Of a DNA stretch of 6,988 bases, positions 1 through 5,439 are shown one piece after another. Origin of the DNA: Candidatus Sungiibacteriota bacterium (GTDB lineage: Bacteria; Patescibacteriota; Minisyncoccia; Sungbacterales; JACQCQ01); the NCBI GenBank assembly GCA_016181565.1, contig JACOZA010000021.1:1-6988 (forward strand), given 5' to 3'. A program made the position numbers and the translations under genes. Under the pieces are notes generated by a model. It was not told the DNA's origin. It saw only the letters and a program-made list of their open reading frames with translations, and searched no databases. Position 1 is the first letter of the stretch. Every line of letters begins with the position of its first letter.

Positions 1-464
1 ACCTAGTCAAAAAATATAATCTTACCTCACTTCTGAATCTCCTGACCTACGATTTGCAGACGCTCGCGCGGAGCCGAAATGTAGAGCTAAAATTCATTTC
101 GAAGCCCGAAGCGGTTGAGGCGCTGATTGATCAGCAAAAGCTTGGTTACGCCTTTTCGTTGATTATTGACAATGCCATCCGCTATTCTCCGAACGGCAAA
201 GTCACGGTGAATATCGACGGGACGGCGGATGATGTTGCAGTCGTAACGGTTGAGGACACGGGCATTGGGATTGCTGAAGCTTTTCGCGGGAGGCTGTTTT
301 ATAAGTTTTCCCGAGCCAAAGATGCGGCGCGGCTTGAGCCCAGCGGTCTCGGCATTAGTCTTTACATCGTGAAGCACATCATAAACAAACATGACGGACA
401 GATCAGTGTTGAAACTCAAGAAGGGAAAGGCACAAAGGTAACGATTGTGTTGCCGAAACCATAG
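1..464 (+). CDS. Sensor histidine kinase, C-terminal ATPase part (5'-truncated by window edge)
   Basis: The frame is open back to base 3 with no stop, so the gene begins outside the window; the TTG at 54 is only an internal codon. The visible ~153 residues are a HATPase_c domain, which binds ATP and phosphorylates the kinase's own His before transfer to a response regulator. Counting from the TTG at 54, the N box is DNAIRYSP (39-46), the G1 box is DTGIGIAE (about 68-75), an F-box-like LFYKFSRAKDA follows, and the G2 box is GLGISLYIVKHI. The end, GKGTKVTIVLP, is the usual last strand of the domain, so the 3' end is complete. The HisKA dimerisation helices, any sensor domain and the partner regulator would lie upstream and are not seen. 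The family call is very secure; the signal sensed is unknown. Confidence 0.93.
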   Translation, partial: LVKKYNLTSLLNLLTYDLQTLARSRNVELKFISKPEAVEALIDQQKLGYAFSLIIDNAIRYSPNGKVTVNIDGTADDVAVVTVEDTGIGIAEAFRGRLFYKFSRAKDAARLEPSGLGISLYIVKHIINKHDGQISVETQEGKGTKVTIVLPKP

Positions 465-478
465 TTAGAAATCAGAAT
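450..478 (+). promoter_or_regulatory. Weak candidate promoter before the acetyltransferase gene
   Basis: TTGCCG (450-455) and CAGAAT (473-478) are separated by 17 bases, giving 4/6 matches to each sigma70 box. The predicted start near 485 would leave a leader of about 17 bases before the ATG at 502. The -35 box lies within the end of the kinase gene. The match is weak and read-through from the kinase gene, 37 bases away, is an equally good explanation. Confidence 0.25.
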
Positions 479-501
479 TCAGCAATAAGTAATAGGATAA
501 A

Positions 502-1020
502 ATGCCGATAATTAGGACAAAGCACGTTTTGATCCGCCCCTTTAATAACGGAGACGAGTTTTCTTTGGCAAAAAATATTAATGATCCTATAATTTCAAGG
601 AACACTCTTACTATTCCTTATCCTTACCGACTGAAAGATGCCAGAGACTGGATTGGTCTTACAAAACGTGAGTGGCTGAAAAAGAATTCCCCCAAAATGA
701 ATTGGGCCATAGATATTAATGGAGAAGTTGTCGGAGGAGTGGGGCTTCATTTTCAGTTGCCGCATAAAGCAGAAGTTGGCTACTGGCTTGCGCGCAAATG
801 CTGGAGGCGGGGCATTATGACGGAAGTTGTCGGAGCAGTTACAGAATACGGCTTTAAGAAACTTAAATTAAGACGTATTTTTGCCTTTACGTTTCCGTTC
901 AACAAAGCGTCACAGGGCGTATTAAAGAGAAGTGGCTTTAAGTACGAAGGCCTTCTAAGAAAAAACGTAAAGAAAGGCAAAACGTATCATGATGACTTGC
1001 TTTTTGCTAAAGTAAAGTAG
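502..1020 (+). CDS. GNAT acetyltransferase, RimJ/RimL type
   Basis: This 172-aa protein has the RimJ/RimL (Acetyltransf_3) layout. The N-terminal strand carries TKHVLIRPF, followed by a helix with NDPIISRNT. Strand 4 is EVGYWLARKCWRRGIMTEV (91-109), where RRGIMTE takes the place of the acetyl-CoA pyrophosphate loop (R-x-x-G-x-A/G). NKASQGVLKRSGFKYEGLLRK (134-154) is the classic C-terminal acetyl-CoA segment. Family members transfer acetyl from acetyl-CoA to protein N-termini, such as ribosomal proteins, or to small amines including some drugs; the substrate cannot be read here. Length is normal. The start has only a weak GGAT-like site and the gene is clearly more AT-rich than prfB behind it, which suggests separate acquisition. 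Its stop lies 9 bases before the proposed prfB start, so co-transcription with prfB is likely. Confidence 0.88.
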   Translation: MPIIRTKHVLIRPFNNGDEFSLAKNINDPIISRNTLTIPYPYRLKDARDWIGLTKREWLKKNSPKMNWAIDINGEVVGGVGLHFQLPHKAEVGYWLARKCWRRGIMTEVVGAVTEYGFKKLKLRRIFAFTFPFNKASQGVLKRSGFKYEGLLRKNVKKGKTYHDDLLFAKVK

Positions 1021-1029
1021 ATACCATCT

Positions 1030-2140
1030 ATGGCTGATTACACAGACCGCATTCAGAAGCTTGCTCTTAATCTCCGCCTCCTGGCGGAACGTCTTTGAGG
1101 TTCTCGCAATGAAAGAAGAGGTGCTGCGGCTCGAAGGGGAGCTCGCGGCGCCTTATTTTTGGCAGAACAATCCCGATCGGGCGCGCGAGGCTTCGAGCCG
1201 CATTGCCGCGCTCAAAAAAGAAATTGAGCGCTGGGAGGAAATGACGAGTGAGGCGCATACCCTCGAGGAGCTTTGGGCGCTTGCCGGCAAGAACCCCGAT
1301 CCGGTTTTTGAAAAAGAGTTCTCGGAGCGTCTCGACCGCGCCGAGGCGTATTTCAGTGAGCTTGAGGTTCTCTATTTATTTTCTGGCAAATACGATCGCG
1401 GTAACGCTTTGGTTTCGATTTATGCCGGCGCCGGGGGGAAAGACGCGGAAGATTGGGGAGCGATGCTTCTCCGGATGTATGAGCGATACGCCGAGTCCAG
1501 GGGGTGGAAAGCCACGCGCATCCATGAACACTACGGCGAGTATCACGGACCCTCGGGATGGGGGATAAAAAATGTCACCCTCGCGGTCATTGGAGAATTT
1601 GCTTACGGGTTTTTGAAGCATGAGCGAGGAGTGCATCGCTTGGTGCGCATCTCGCCGTTTTCGGCCCAGTCGCTAAGGCACACTTCTTTTGCGCTCGTCG
1701 AAGTATTGCCGGAGTTTGTGGCACCCGAAGAAGTGGCGGTGAGAAACGAAGATGTTACCATTGATTTTTTCCGTTCGTCCGGGCCCGGCGGGCAGAACGT
1801 AAATAAAAGAGAGACCGCAGTCCGGGTTACGCATATTCCCACGGGAATCTTCGCGGCCGCCCAGAGCGAGCGCACGCAAGAACGGAACCGTGAGCTTGCC
1901 ATGCGGCATCTGCGCGCGAAGCTCTATCAGCGGGAATTGGAAAGACAGGAAGCCGAGCGAAAGGGAATTCGCGGAGACCAAATTTCGGCGGAGTGGGGAA
2001 GCCAGATTCGTTCTTACGTCCTGCATCCGTACCAGTTGGTAAAGGATCATCGGACTGGCTGGGAAACATCGGATATTGCCGGGGTTCTTGACGGTGAAAT
2101 TGAGGCTTTTATCGATGCGGCGGTCCGGAGCGAGCGCTAG
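1030..2140 (+). CDS. prfB: Peptide chain release factor 2, made by programmed +1 frameshift
   Basis: RF2 reads UGA and UAA stops and releases the peptide. From ATG 1030, 22 codons (MADYTDRIQKL...) run to an in-frame TGA at 1096-1098, just after CTT (1093-1095). Skipping T1096 enters the frame of 1097-2140 and gives a 369-aa product, close to the 365 aa of E. coli RF2. In the joined product the SPF stop-codon recognition motif is at 208-210 (LVRISPFSAQSLRHTSF) and the catalytic GGQ is at 253-255 (SGPGGQNVNK); GSQIRSYVL and RTGWETSD are typical RF2 C-terminal motifs. A TTG at 1061 could also start the main frame, but it would discard the normal N-terminal helix and ignore the CTT-TGA site. Low RF2 would favour the shift, giving autoregulation. 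prfB next to ftsEX is an arrangement also known in Bacillus. Confidence 0.95.
1082..1099 (+). promoter_or_regulatory. RF2 programmed +1 frameshift site (CTT-TGA-G)
   Basis: The slippery CTT (1093-1095) is followed by the in-frame TGA (1096-1098), as in E. coli prfB. In E. coli an SD-like AGGGGG lies 3 bases before CTT and the base after UGA is C, a poor termination context. Here the bases at the same spacing are GCGGAA (1084-1089) and the base after UGA is G. The site is therefore recognisable by position and reading-frame logic, but its stimulatory element is weak. Frame use on both sides and the RF2-like peptide on both sides support real recoding, not a sequencing error. Confidence 0.85.
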
Positions 2141-2155
2141 CGGCACTTCTCATCT

Positions 2156-2187
2156 TTGCCGGCGCGGTTGAAATTGGTACAATGGCT
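2156..2187 (+). promoter_or_regulatory. Extended -10 promoter for ftsEX
   Basis: TTGCCG (2156-2161) lies 16 bases before TACAAT (2178-2183), which is preceded by TGG, giving an extended -10 (TGnTAnAAT). A start near 2190 would leave a leader of about 97 bases before ftsE. The 13-base block TGGTACAATGGCT (2175-2187) recurs with one mismatch at 4489-4501 in front of another gene, which strengthens the promoter reading. Confidence 0.55.
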
Positions 2188-2213
2188 GGGTGCGGGACGT
2201 AAGATATTTGACT

Positions 2214-2259
2214 CCCCCGCATTAAAAAAGCCCCGCTCTTTAGGGCGTGGCGCGGAGGG
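2214..2259. other. Nested hairpin in the prfB-ftsE gap; minus-strand terminator-like
   Basis: An inner stem pairs GCCCCGC (2230-2236) with GCGTGGC (2245-2251) with one mismatch and an 8-base loop. An outer arm pairs CCCCCGC (2214-2220) with GCGGAGGG (2252-2259) with a bulged A; ATTAAAAAA lies between the 5' arms. On the + strand no T-run follows, so it is a poor terminator for prfB. On the minus strand the inner stem is followed by six T (complement of 2224-2229), the form of an intrinsic terminator. It could stop antisense transcription, or fold in the ftsE leader. No experimental basis. Confidence 0.45.
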
Positions 2260-2286
2260 TTTACACTGACTTAATTCGTATTGGGG

Positions 2287-2967
2287 ATGATTTTCTTTGA
2301 GAATGTTTCTAAAATTTATTCGCCGACATCAACAGCGCTGAAAGGGGTTACCCTCCGTATTCAACCGAAAGAATTTGTATCCATTGTCGGGCCGTCGGGC
2401 TCCGGAAAAACCACCCTTTTAAAGCTTTTAACCGTGGAAGAACGCCCTACGGAGGGGCGAATCTTTTTCGACCAAAGTGAAGTCACCATGCTCCGCCCGA
2501 AGGAACTGCCGTACCTCCGCCGCCGCATCGGAAAAGTCTTTCAAGATTACCGCCTGCTGCCGACCAAAACCGCCTATGAGAATGTCGCCTTTGCGCTCGA
2601 AGCCGCGGGGCATTTGACCAAAGAAATAGAGCACGACGTCCCGCAGGTCCTTGAGTTAGTAGGACTGACGGAAAAGATACACCACTTTCCCCATGAGCTT
2701 TCCGGCGGCGAGCTGCAGCGGGTGGCGATCGCTCGGGCGCTCGTCAACCGCCCCGAAGTGTTTCTGGCCGATGAACCGACCGGGAATCTCGATCCGGTAA
2801 ATACTCGGGAGATTATTCGGCTGCTGTTAAAAATCAACGAGCTGGGAGCCACAGTGATTCTCGCGACTCACGACAAGGAGATCATTGATTCGCTTGATCG
2901 GCGCGTGGTCGCATTGGAGAAAGGAGAAATCATACGAGACGAGGAGCGCGGTAAGTATATAATTTAA
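2287..2967 (+). CDS. ftsE: Cell division ATP-binding protein FtsE
   Basis: FtsE is the cytoplasmic ABC ATPase that pairs with membrane protein FtsX; the complex does not pump a solute but transmits ATP hydrolysis to extracytoplasmic peptidoglycan hydrolases at division. From ATG 2287 the protein has 226 aa, close to the usual ~222. It shows Walker A GPSGSGKT (35-42), Q-loop FQDYRLL with Q86, signature LSGGELQR (138-145), Walker B VFLADEP (158-164), D-loop NLD and the switch His in ATHD (H195). LPTKTAYENVAFALE is typical of FtsE. A TTG at 2281 would add two residues, but MIFFENVSKIY aligns with the normal FtsE N-terminus. No good Shine-Dalgarno precedes either start. ftsX follows after 39 bases, so the two form an operon. 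Confidence 0.95.
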   Translation: MIFFENVSKIYSPTSTALKGVTLRIQPKEFVSIVGPSGSGKTTLLKLLTVEERPTEGRIFFDQSEVTMLRPKELPYLRRRIGKVFQDYRLLPTKTAYENVAFALEAAGHLTKEIEHDVPQVLELVGLTEKIHHFPHELSGGELQRVAIARALVNRPEVFLADEPTGNLDPVNTREIIRLLLKINELGATVILATHDKEIIDSLDRRVVALEKGEIIRDEERGKYII

Positions 2968-3006
2968 GGGATGCAAAAGATAAGAGACTGAAAAAAGAAA
3001 CATCCT

Positions 3007-3915
3007 ATGGCCATAGAATCGCTAAAACGCATCATGAAATCCGCGGCCGTCAGTTTTTGGCGGAACGGCTGGCTGTCCACCGCGACAGTACTGGTCATGG
3101 TATTGACGCTCTTTGTGATCGGAGGCTTAGTCCTTTCGTCCGTGCTTTTTAATACGATCTTGGCGAGCGTGGAGGAAAAGATCGACGTCTCGGTATACTT
3201 CCTGCCGAATACCCCCGAGGAGTTAATTATCAATTTGAAGTCAGAGTTCCAAAAGATTCCCAATGTCCGTGAGGTGGCTTACGTCTCGCAGGCGGAAGCG
3301 CTTGAGCGCTTCCGCGAGCGGCATAAGGATAATCCCGTTGTCATCGAGTCTCTGCAGGAACTGGAAGACAATCCCCTGGAAGCCAGTTTAAATATCAGCG
3401 CTATCGACACGCTGAAATTCCAAGACATTGTTACCGCGATTGAGGCGCGCCAAGAGCCCACCGTCGACAAGATTAATTTTCGCGAGAATCAGCTTGCCAT
3501 CGAGCGTCTTTCAAAAATTACAACGGCAAGCAAGACGACGGGGGCGGTGCTGGCGATTGTCCTGGCATTTGTCGCGGTGCTTGTCACATTTAACACTGTG
3601 CGGCTCGCAATTTACACCGCGCGCGATGAGATTAACGTGATGCGCCTCGTCGGCGCTACCGCCTGGTATATTCGCGGGCCGTTTTTAGTTGAGGGAATTA
3701 TCGATGGAGCGCTGGCAGCAGTCGTGACCACCGCCATTTACTTCCCCATCATCTGGTTTTTGGCTCCCAAACTGCAGCTTTTTCTCGATGGGGTGAATAT
3801 GTTCGACTACTTTGTGAGCCACTTTTTTGAATTTTTTGCAATTCTCTTGGGCACAAGCGTCGTCTTGAGCGTCCTCTCCTCCATTCTTGCCATCCGGCGC
3901 TACTTGAAAGTTTAG
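3007..3915 (+). CDS. ftsX: Cell division membrane protein FtsX
   Basis: FtsX is the membrane partner of FtsE. The 302-aa sequence has four membrane segments at roughly 24-50, 177-203, 227-253 and 272-296. A large outside loop (about 51-175) contains VSVYFLPNTPEE, the SQAEALERFRERHKDNP stretch and the NPLEASLNI motif typical of the FtsX extracellular domain. The cytoplasmic turn ARDEINVMRLVGATAWYIRGPFLVEG (205-230) is the conserved FtsE-coupling region. The cytosolic N-terminal helix AVSFWRNGWLST is also typical. ATG 3007 has only a purine-rich AAAAAAGAAA upstream, so translation probably depends on ftsE read-through. In many genomes an EnvC/PcsB/NlpC- or M23-type hydrolase partner is near; none follows here. 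Confidence 0.94.
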   Translation: MAIESLKRIMKSAAVSFWRNGWLSTATVLVMVLTLFVIGGLVLSSVLFNTILASVEEKIDVSVYFLPNTPEELIINLKSEFQKIPNVREVAYVSQAEALERFRERHKDNPVVIESLQELEDNPLEASLNISAIDTLKFQDIVTAIEARQEPTVDKINFRENQLAIERLSKITTASKTTGAVLAIVLAFVAVLVTFNTVRLAIYTARDEINVMRLVGATAWYIRGPFLVEGIIDGALAAVVTTAIYFPIIWFLAPKLQLFLDGVNMFDYFVSHFFEFFAILLGTSVVLSVLSSILAIRRYLKV

Positions 3916-3932
3916 TCAGGCTGCTCTATAAT
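3904..3932 (+). promoter_or_regulatory. Near-consensus sigma70 promoter inside the end of ftsX
   Basis: TTGAAA (3904-3909) and a perfect TATAAT (3927-3932) are spaced by exactly 17 bases. It is the best promoter in the window. The -35 box lies in the last codons of ftsX and the -10 box lies just after its stop. Expected start is near 3939, giving a leader of about 125 bases for the gene at 4064. Confidence 0.8.
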
Positions 3933-3945
3933 TTTGACAATTTCA

Positions 3946-4046
3946 CTTGGCCGTCCCTAGAGCCGAGATGCGCTGAAGCCACAGCGTGAGTTTCAGATGG
4001 TTGTACCTTGATAAAACACACCACAAACGAGGGCTTTTAGGCCCCG
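3946..4046 (+). promoter_or_regulatory. Structured 5' leader of the HicB-like gene
   Basis: Three hairpins can be drawn. The first is CTTGGC (3946-3951) with GCCGAG (3962-3967). The second is CGCTG (3971-3975) with CAGCG (3982-3986), loop of six. The third is CGaGGGC (4028-4034, one bulged A) with GCCCCG (4041-4046), loop TTTTAG. The last ends on the base before the Shine-Dalgarno AAGGAGGT (4047-4054). The ~125-base leader is long for this compact region. It may be a cis-regulatory RNA, but it matches no riboswitch class I recognise. Confidence 0.4.
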
Positions 4047-4063
4047 AAGGAGGTAAAGTCGCC

Positions 4064-4426
4064 ATGAAGTGGTATTGCATCACTTTCCGCGTCATGGAAG
4101 CGGGTGACCCCTCCATGACGGAGGAGGGGTATCCTGAAACGGAGATCGAAGGCCTCTCTTGGGGAGATACACCGGGAGAGGCCTGGGAGAATCTCCGTGA
4201 GTACTGCAGAGAGACAGTTCGCAAGCAATATGACGGCAATCATCAGCGACAGGAAGTCGTTGCCCGCATGATCTCGCGTTGGGAGGAAGCGGGAAAGAAG
4301 AGGGCACTTCCTAAGATCCTGCAGTGGGGGCTGATAGTACCTGTAGGAGAACGCTACGTGAAAGCCAAGGAGGTTGTCTCCGATGCAGGAAGCTACCGCG
4401 TGAAGGTCTCACCTCCGACGTCATGA
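4064..4426 (+). CDS. HicB-like protein of unknown function, 120 aa
   Basis: The start ATG 4064 is chosen because a perfect Shine-Dalgarno AAGGAGGT (4047-4054) sits 9 bases ahead; the frame stays open upstream to a GTG at 3986, but that would translate the SD and leader. The first ~55 residues resemble the HicB antitoxin fold: strand WYCITFRV, then YPETEIEGL, then GDTPGEAWENLREYCRETV, which parallels HicB G-D-T-x-x-E-A-x-x-N. The rest (about 56-120) is Arg/Lys/Glu-rich with a possible strand WGLIVPVGERY and is not recognised. No HicA-like RNase (with its GSHH-type motif) lies next to it, so a toxin-antitoxin pair is not shown. The gene has its own promoter, leader and terminator. An 8-bp hairpin (4107-4114 with 4123-4130) lies within codons 15-23. 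Confidence 0.72.
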   Translation: MKWYCITFRVMEAGDPSMTEEGYPETEIEGLSWGDTPGEAWENLREYCRETVRKQYDGNHQRQEVVARMISRWEEAGKKRALPKILQWGLIVPVGERYVKAKEVVSDAGSYRVKVSPPTS

Positions 4427-4427
4427 G

Positions 4428-4484
4428 CAGGGCGCCGCTAGCGACTCACTCTTATCCAGGATGAGTGCAGCGCGCCCTGTTTTT
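4428..4484 (+). terminator. Strong intrinsic terminator after the HicB-like gene
   Basis: The outer stem pairs CAGGGCG (4428-4434) with CGCCCTG (4473-4479) and, past one bulged C, CGCT (4436-4439) with AGCG (4469-4472). An inner arm pairs CACTC with GAGTG around an ATC-CAG-GAT tip. Five T follow (4480-4484). It starts two bases after the stop codon, closing this gene as a separate transcription unit. Confidence 0.85.
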
Positions 4485-4488
4485 CTTG

Positions 4489-4501
4489 TGGTAGAATGGC
4501 T
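4489..4501 (+). promoter_or_regulatory. Extended -10 promoter before the tRNA-like/GIY-YIG unit
   Basis: TGG followed by TAGAAT (4492-4497) is an extended -10 directly behind the preceding terminator; no -35 box is visible because that space is the terminator stem. TGGTAGAATGGCT matches the block at 2175-2187 in 12 of 13 bases. A start near 4504 would transcribe about 50 bases, then the tRNA-like sequence, then the GIY-YIG gene. Confidence 0.5.
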
Positions 4502-4554
4502 CTTGCAAAGCGCTTAAATCCTCCGCATGATAGTTTTGTAAATTTTTTACGCCT

Positions 4555-4613
4555 TGCGGGATCGGCTAACGGTAGGCCACGTGCCTCTGGAGCACGGTAT
4601 CTTGGGAGCGACG
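4555..4613 (+). pseudogene. 3'-truncated tRNA-Gln(CTG)-like sequence
   Basis: Positions fit a tRNA from base 1 to about the T loop. The acceptor 5' strand is TGCGGGA (4555-4561), with the U1 typical of bacterial tRNA-Gln. T8 C9 follow, then a D arm GGCT...GGCC with AACGGTA in the loop. The anticodon stem CGTGC/GCACG (4580-4584, 4592-4596) is perfect and holds the loop CTCTGGA, with T33 and anticodon CTG. A 5-base variable region and TTGGG (4602-4606) begin a T arm, but the expected T-stem complement CCCAA and acceptor complement TCCCGCA are absent; the sequence instead runs into AGGTAAA and the GIY-YIG start codon. It cannot form a complete tRNA. It could be a remnant, or a tRNA-like 5' UTR. 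No other part of the window supplies the missing 3' half. Confidence 0.62.
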
Positions 4614-4620
4614 AGGTAAA

Positions 4621-4872
4621 ATGTTTCCTATGACTTACTACGTTTACATCCTAGAATGCGCCGATAGCTCATTATATGTAGGTTGCACCAATAATTTAGC
4701 AAGGCGTCTTGCACAGCACAATATCTCGAAGTGGGGTGCGCATTATACGAAGATTCGAAGACCGGTTTCATTAAAGTTTAGTGAAAAGTTTAGTACGCTC
4801 AAGGAAGCAAGACGTCGAGAAGCTGAGATAAAAGGTTGGAGGAGAGAAAAGAAAGAGCATTTATTTGCCTAA
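4621..4872 (+). CDS. Small GIY-YIG domain protein (UPF0213/YhbQ-like)
   Basis: This 83-aa protein is a stand-alone GIY-YIG domain. YYVYILEC (6-13) is the GIY strand in its common VYI form, SLYVGCTNNLARRLAQHN (17-34) holds the YIG strand (YVG), the catalytic Arg region and the conserved His, and EARRREAEIKGWRREKKEHL carries the metal-binding Glu of the family's last helix. Family members cut or nick DNA, but the role of these short proteins is mostly unknown. ATG 4621 has GAGGT (4613-4617) only 3 bases upstream. ATG 4630 would start at MTYYVYIL, the usual family N-terminus, but with 12 bases to that site; either may be used. The gene begins directly after a truncated tRNA-like sequence, so the SD lies where the tRNA T arm should be. 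Confidence 0.88.
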   Translation: MFPMTYYVYILECADSSLYVGCTNNLARRLAQHNISKWGAHYTKIRRPVSLKFSEKFSTLKEARRREAEIKGWRREKKEHLFA

Positions 4873-4881
4873 ACAGCTTGC

Positions 4882-4901
4882 GACCCATACCGGGACGGGT
4901 C
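4882..4901 (+). other. Small hairpin between GIY-YIG and membrane genes
   Basis: GACCC (4882-4886) can pair with GGGTC (4897-4901) around a 10-base loop. No T-run follows, so it is not a convincing terminator. TATAGT (4916-4921) lies 8 bases before the next ATG but has no -35 partner at 16-18 bases, so it is not called as a promoter. Confidence 0.3.
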
Positions 4902-4929
4902 AGGCGATGAGAAGTTATAGTAAGTAAGC

Positions 4930-5439
4930 ATGGATACGGAGCAAGAAAAAAAGAAGTTCTATTATGAATTAATGCTGGAAGGTACTAGAGGCAAGTTTTC
5001 TACTTTGCTTTACATTTCTAGCCTTACCGCTGCTTTGCTGGTCATTGGAAGTTTTGACGGTAACCTTTTCCCATTAAATAATTTAGTTCGGTTTATCATA
5101 TCTGTCTTGTTAGTTTTGATGGTTTACTGTGTAGAAGTATATTTATCGCAAGTAACAAAGCTGAGTTCGGATGCTGCCAAAGAACTCTTTGGGGAGAACA
5201 GGTACCCAGTATTAACTCGTCTCGAAGCAATAAAATTCTTGCTTACAGGATTTGAAAAGAATAAAAAAGATGAAAGAAATTTTCGAGATCGTCTACATGC
5301 CGTATTTCCCGACCTTGCTTTATGGATTCTTTGGCTCGTGGTAATTGTTTTGATAGTTTTGGTATGGGTAAATGCATATCCTCATTTGTATAAAGGGCTT
5401 TTTAACTATTTAATAACAACATGGAATATATTTTTCTAA
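4930..5439 (+). CDS. Membrane protein of unknown function, three predicted TM segments
   Basis: I do not recognise this 169-aa protein. It begins with a charged cytoplasmic-looking stretch (MDTEQEKKKFYYELMLEG), then has hydrophobic segments at about 23-42, 51-73 and 128-149. Between segments 2 and 3 is a hydrophilic loop (about 74-125) with DAAKELFGENRYPVLTRLEA and a Lys/Asp/Glu-rich FEKNKKDERNFRDRL. The last 20 residues are aromatic and hydrophobic. No enzyme motif is visible. The gene is AT-rich relative to prfB/ftsEX and has no clear Shine-Dalgarno before its ATG. Its last 19 bases overlap the next gene, so the two are probably translationally coupled and may work as a pair. Arrangement suggests a membrane complex, but that is inference. 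Confidence 0.78.
   Translation: MDTEQEKKKFYYELMLEGTRGKFSTLLYISSLTAALLVIGSFDGNLFPLNNLVRFIISVLLVLMVYCVEVYLSQVTKLSSDAAKELFGENRYPVLTRLEAIKFLLTGFEKNKKDERNFRDRLHAVFPDLALWILWLVVIVLIVLVWVNAYPHLYKGLFNYLITTWNIFF

Noticed and set aside
1061..1096. TTG at 1061 as the prfB start
   Set aside because: It keeps one frame but gives a non-RF2 N-terminus; the frame from ATG 1030 through CTT-TGA gives the normal RF2 helix and the known recoding layout.
1067..2146. Several long minus-strand and alternate-frame open frames across prfB
   Set aside because: They are shadows of a GC-rich coding gene with clear RF2 motifs; none shows a recognisable domain or ribosome site.
3934..3962. Second promoter using the perfect TTGACA at 3934-3939
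   Set aside because: No acceptable -10 lies 16-18 bases downstream (best is TAGAGC, 3/6); the overlapping TTGAAA/TATAAT pair is far better.
3986..4063. N-terminal extension of the HicB-like gene from GTG 3986
   Set aside because: It would translate the leader hairpin and the perfect Shine-Dalgarno that serves ATG 4064.
4428..4484. Integron attC-like site
   Set aside because: The hairpin lacks the GTTRRRY/RYYYAAC ends and has a T-run, so it is a plain intrinsic terminator.
4555..4640. A complete functional tRNA gene
   Set aside because: The T-stem complement and 3' acceptor strand are missing, so only a fragment is called.
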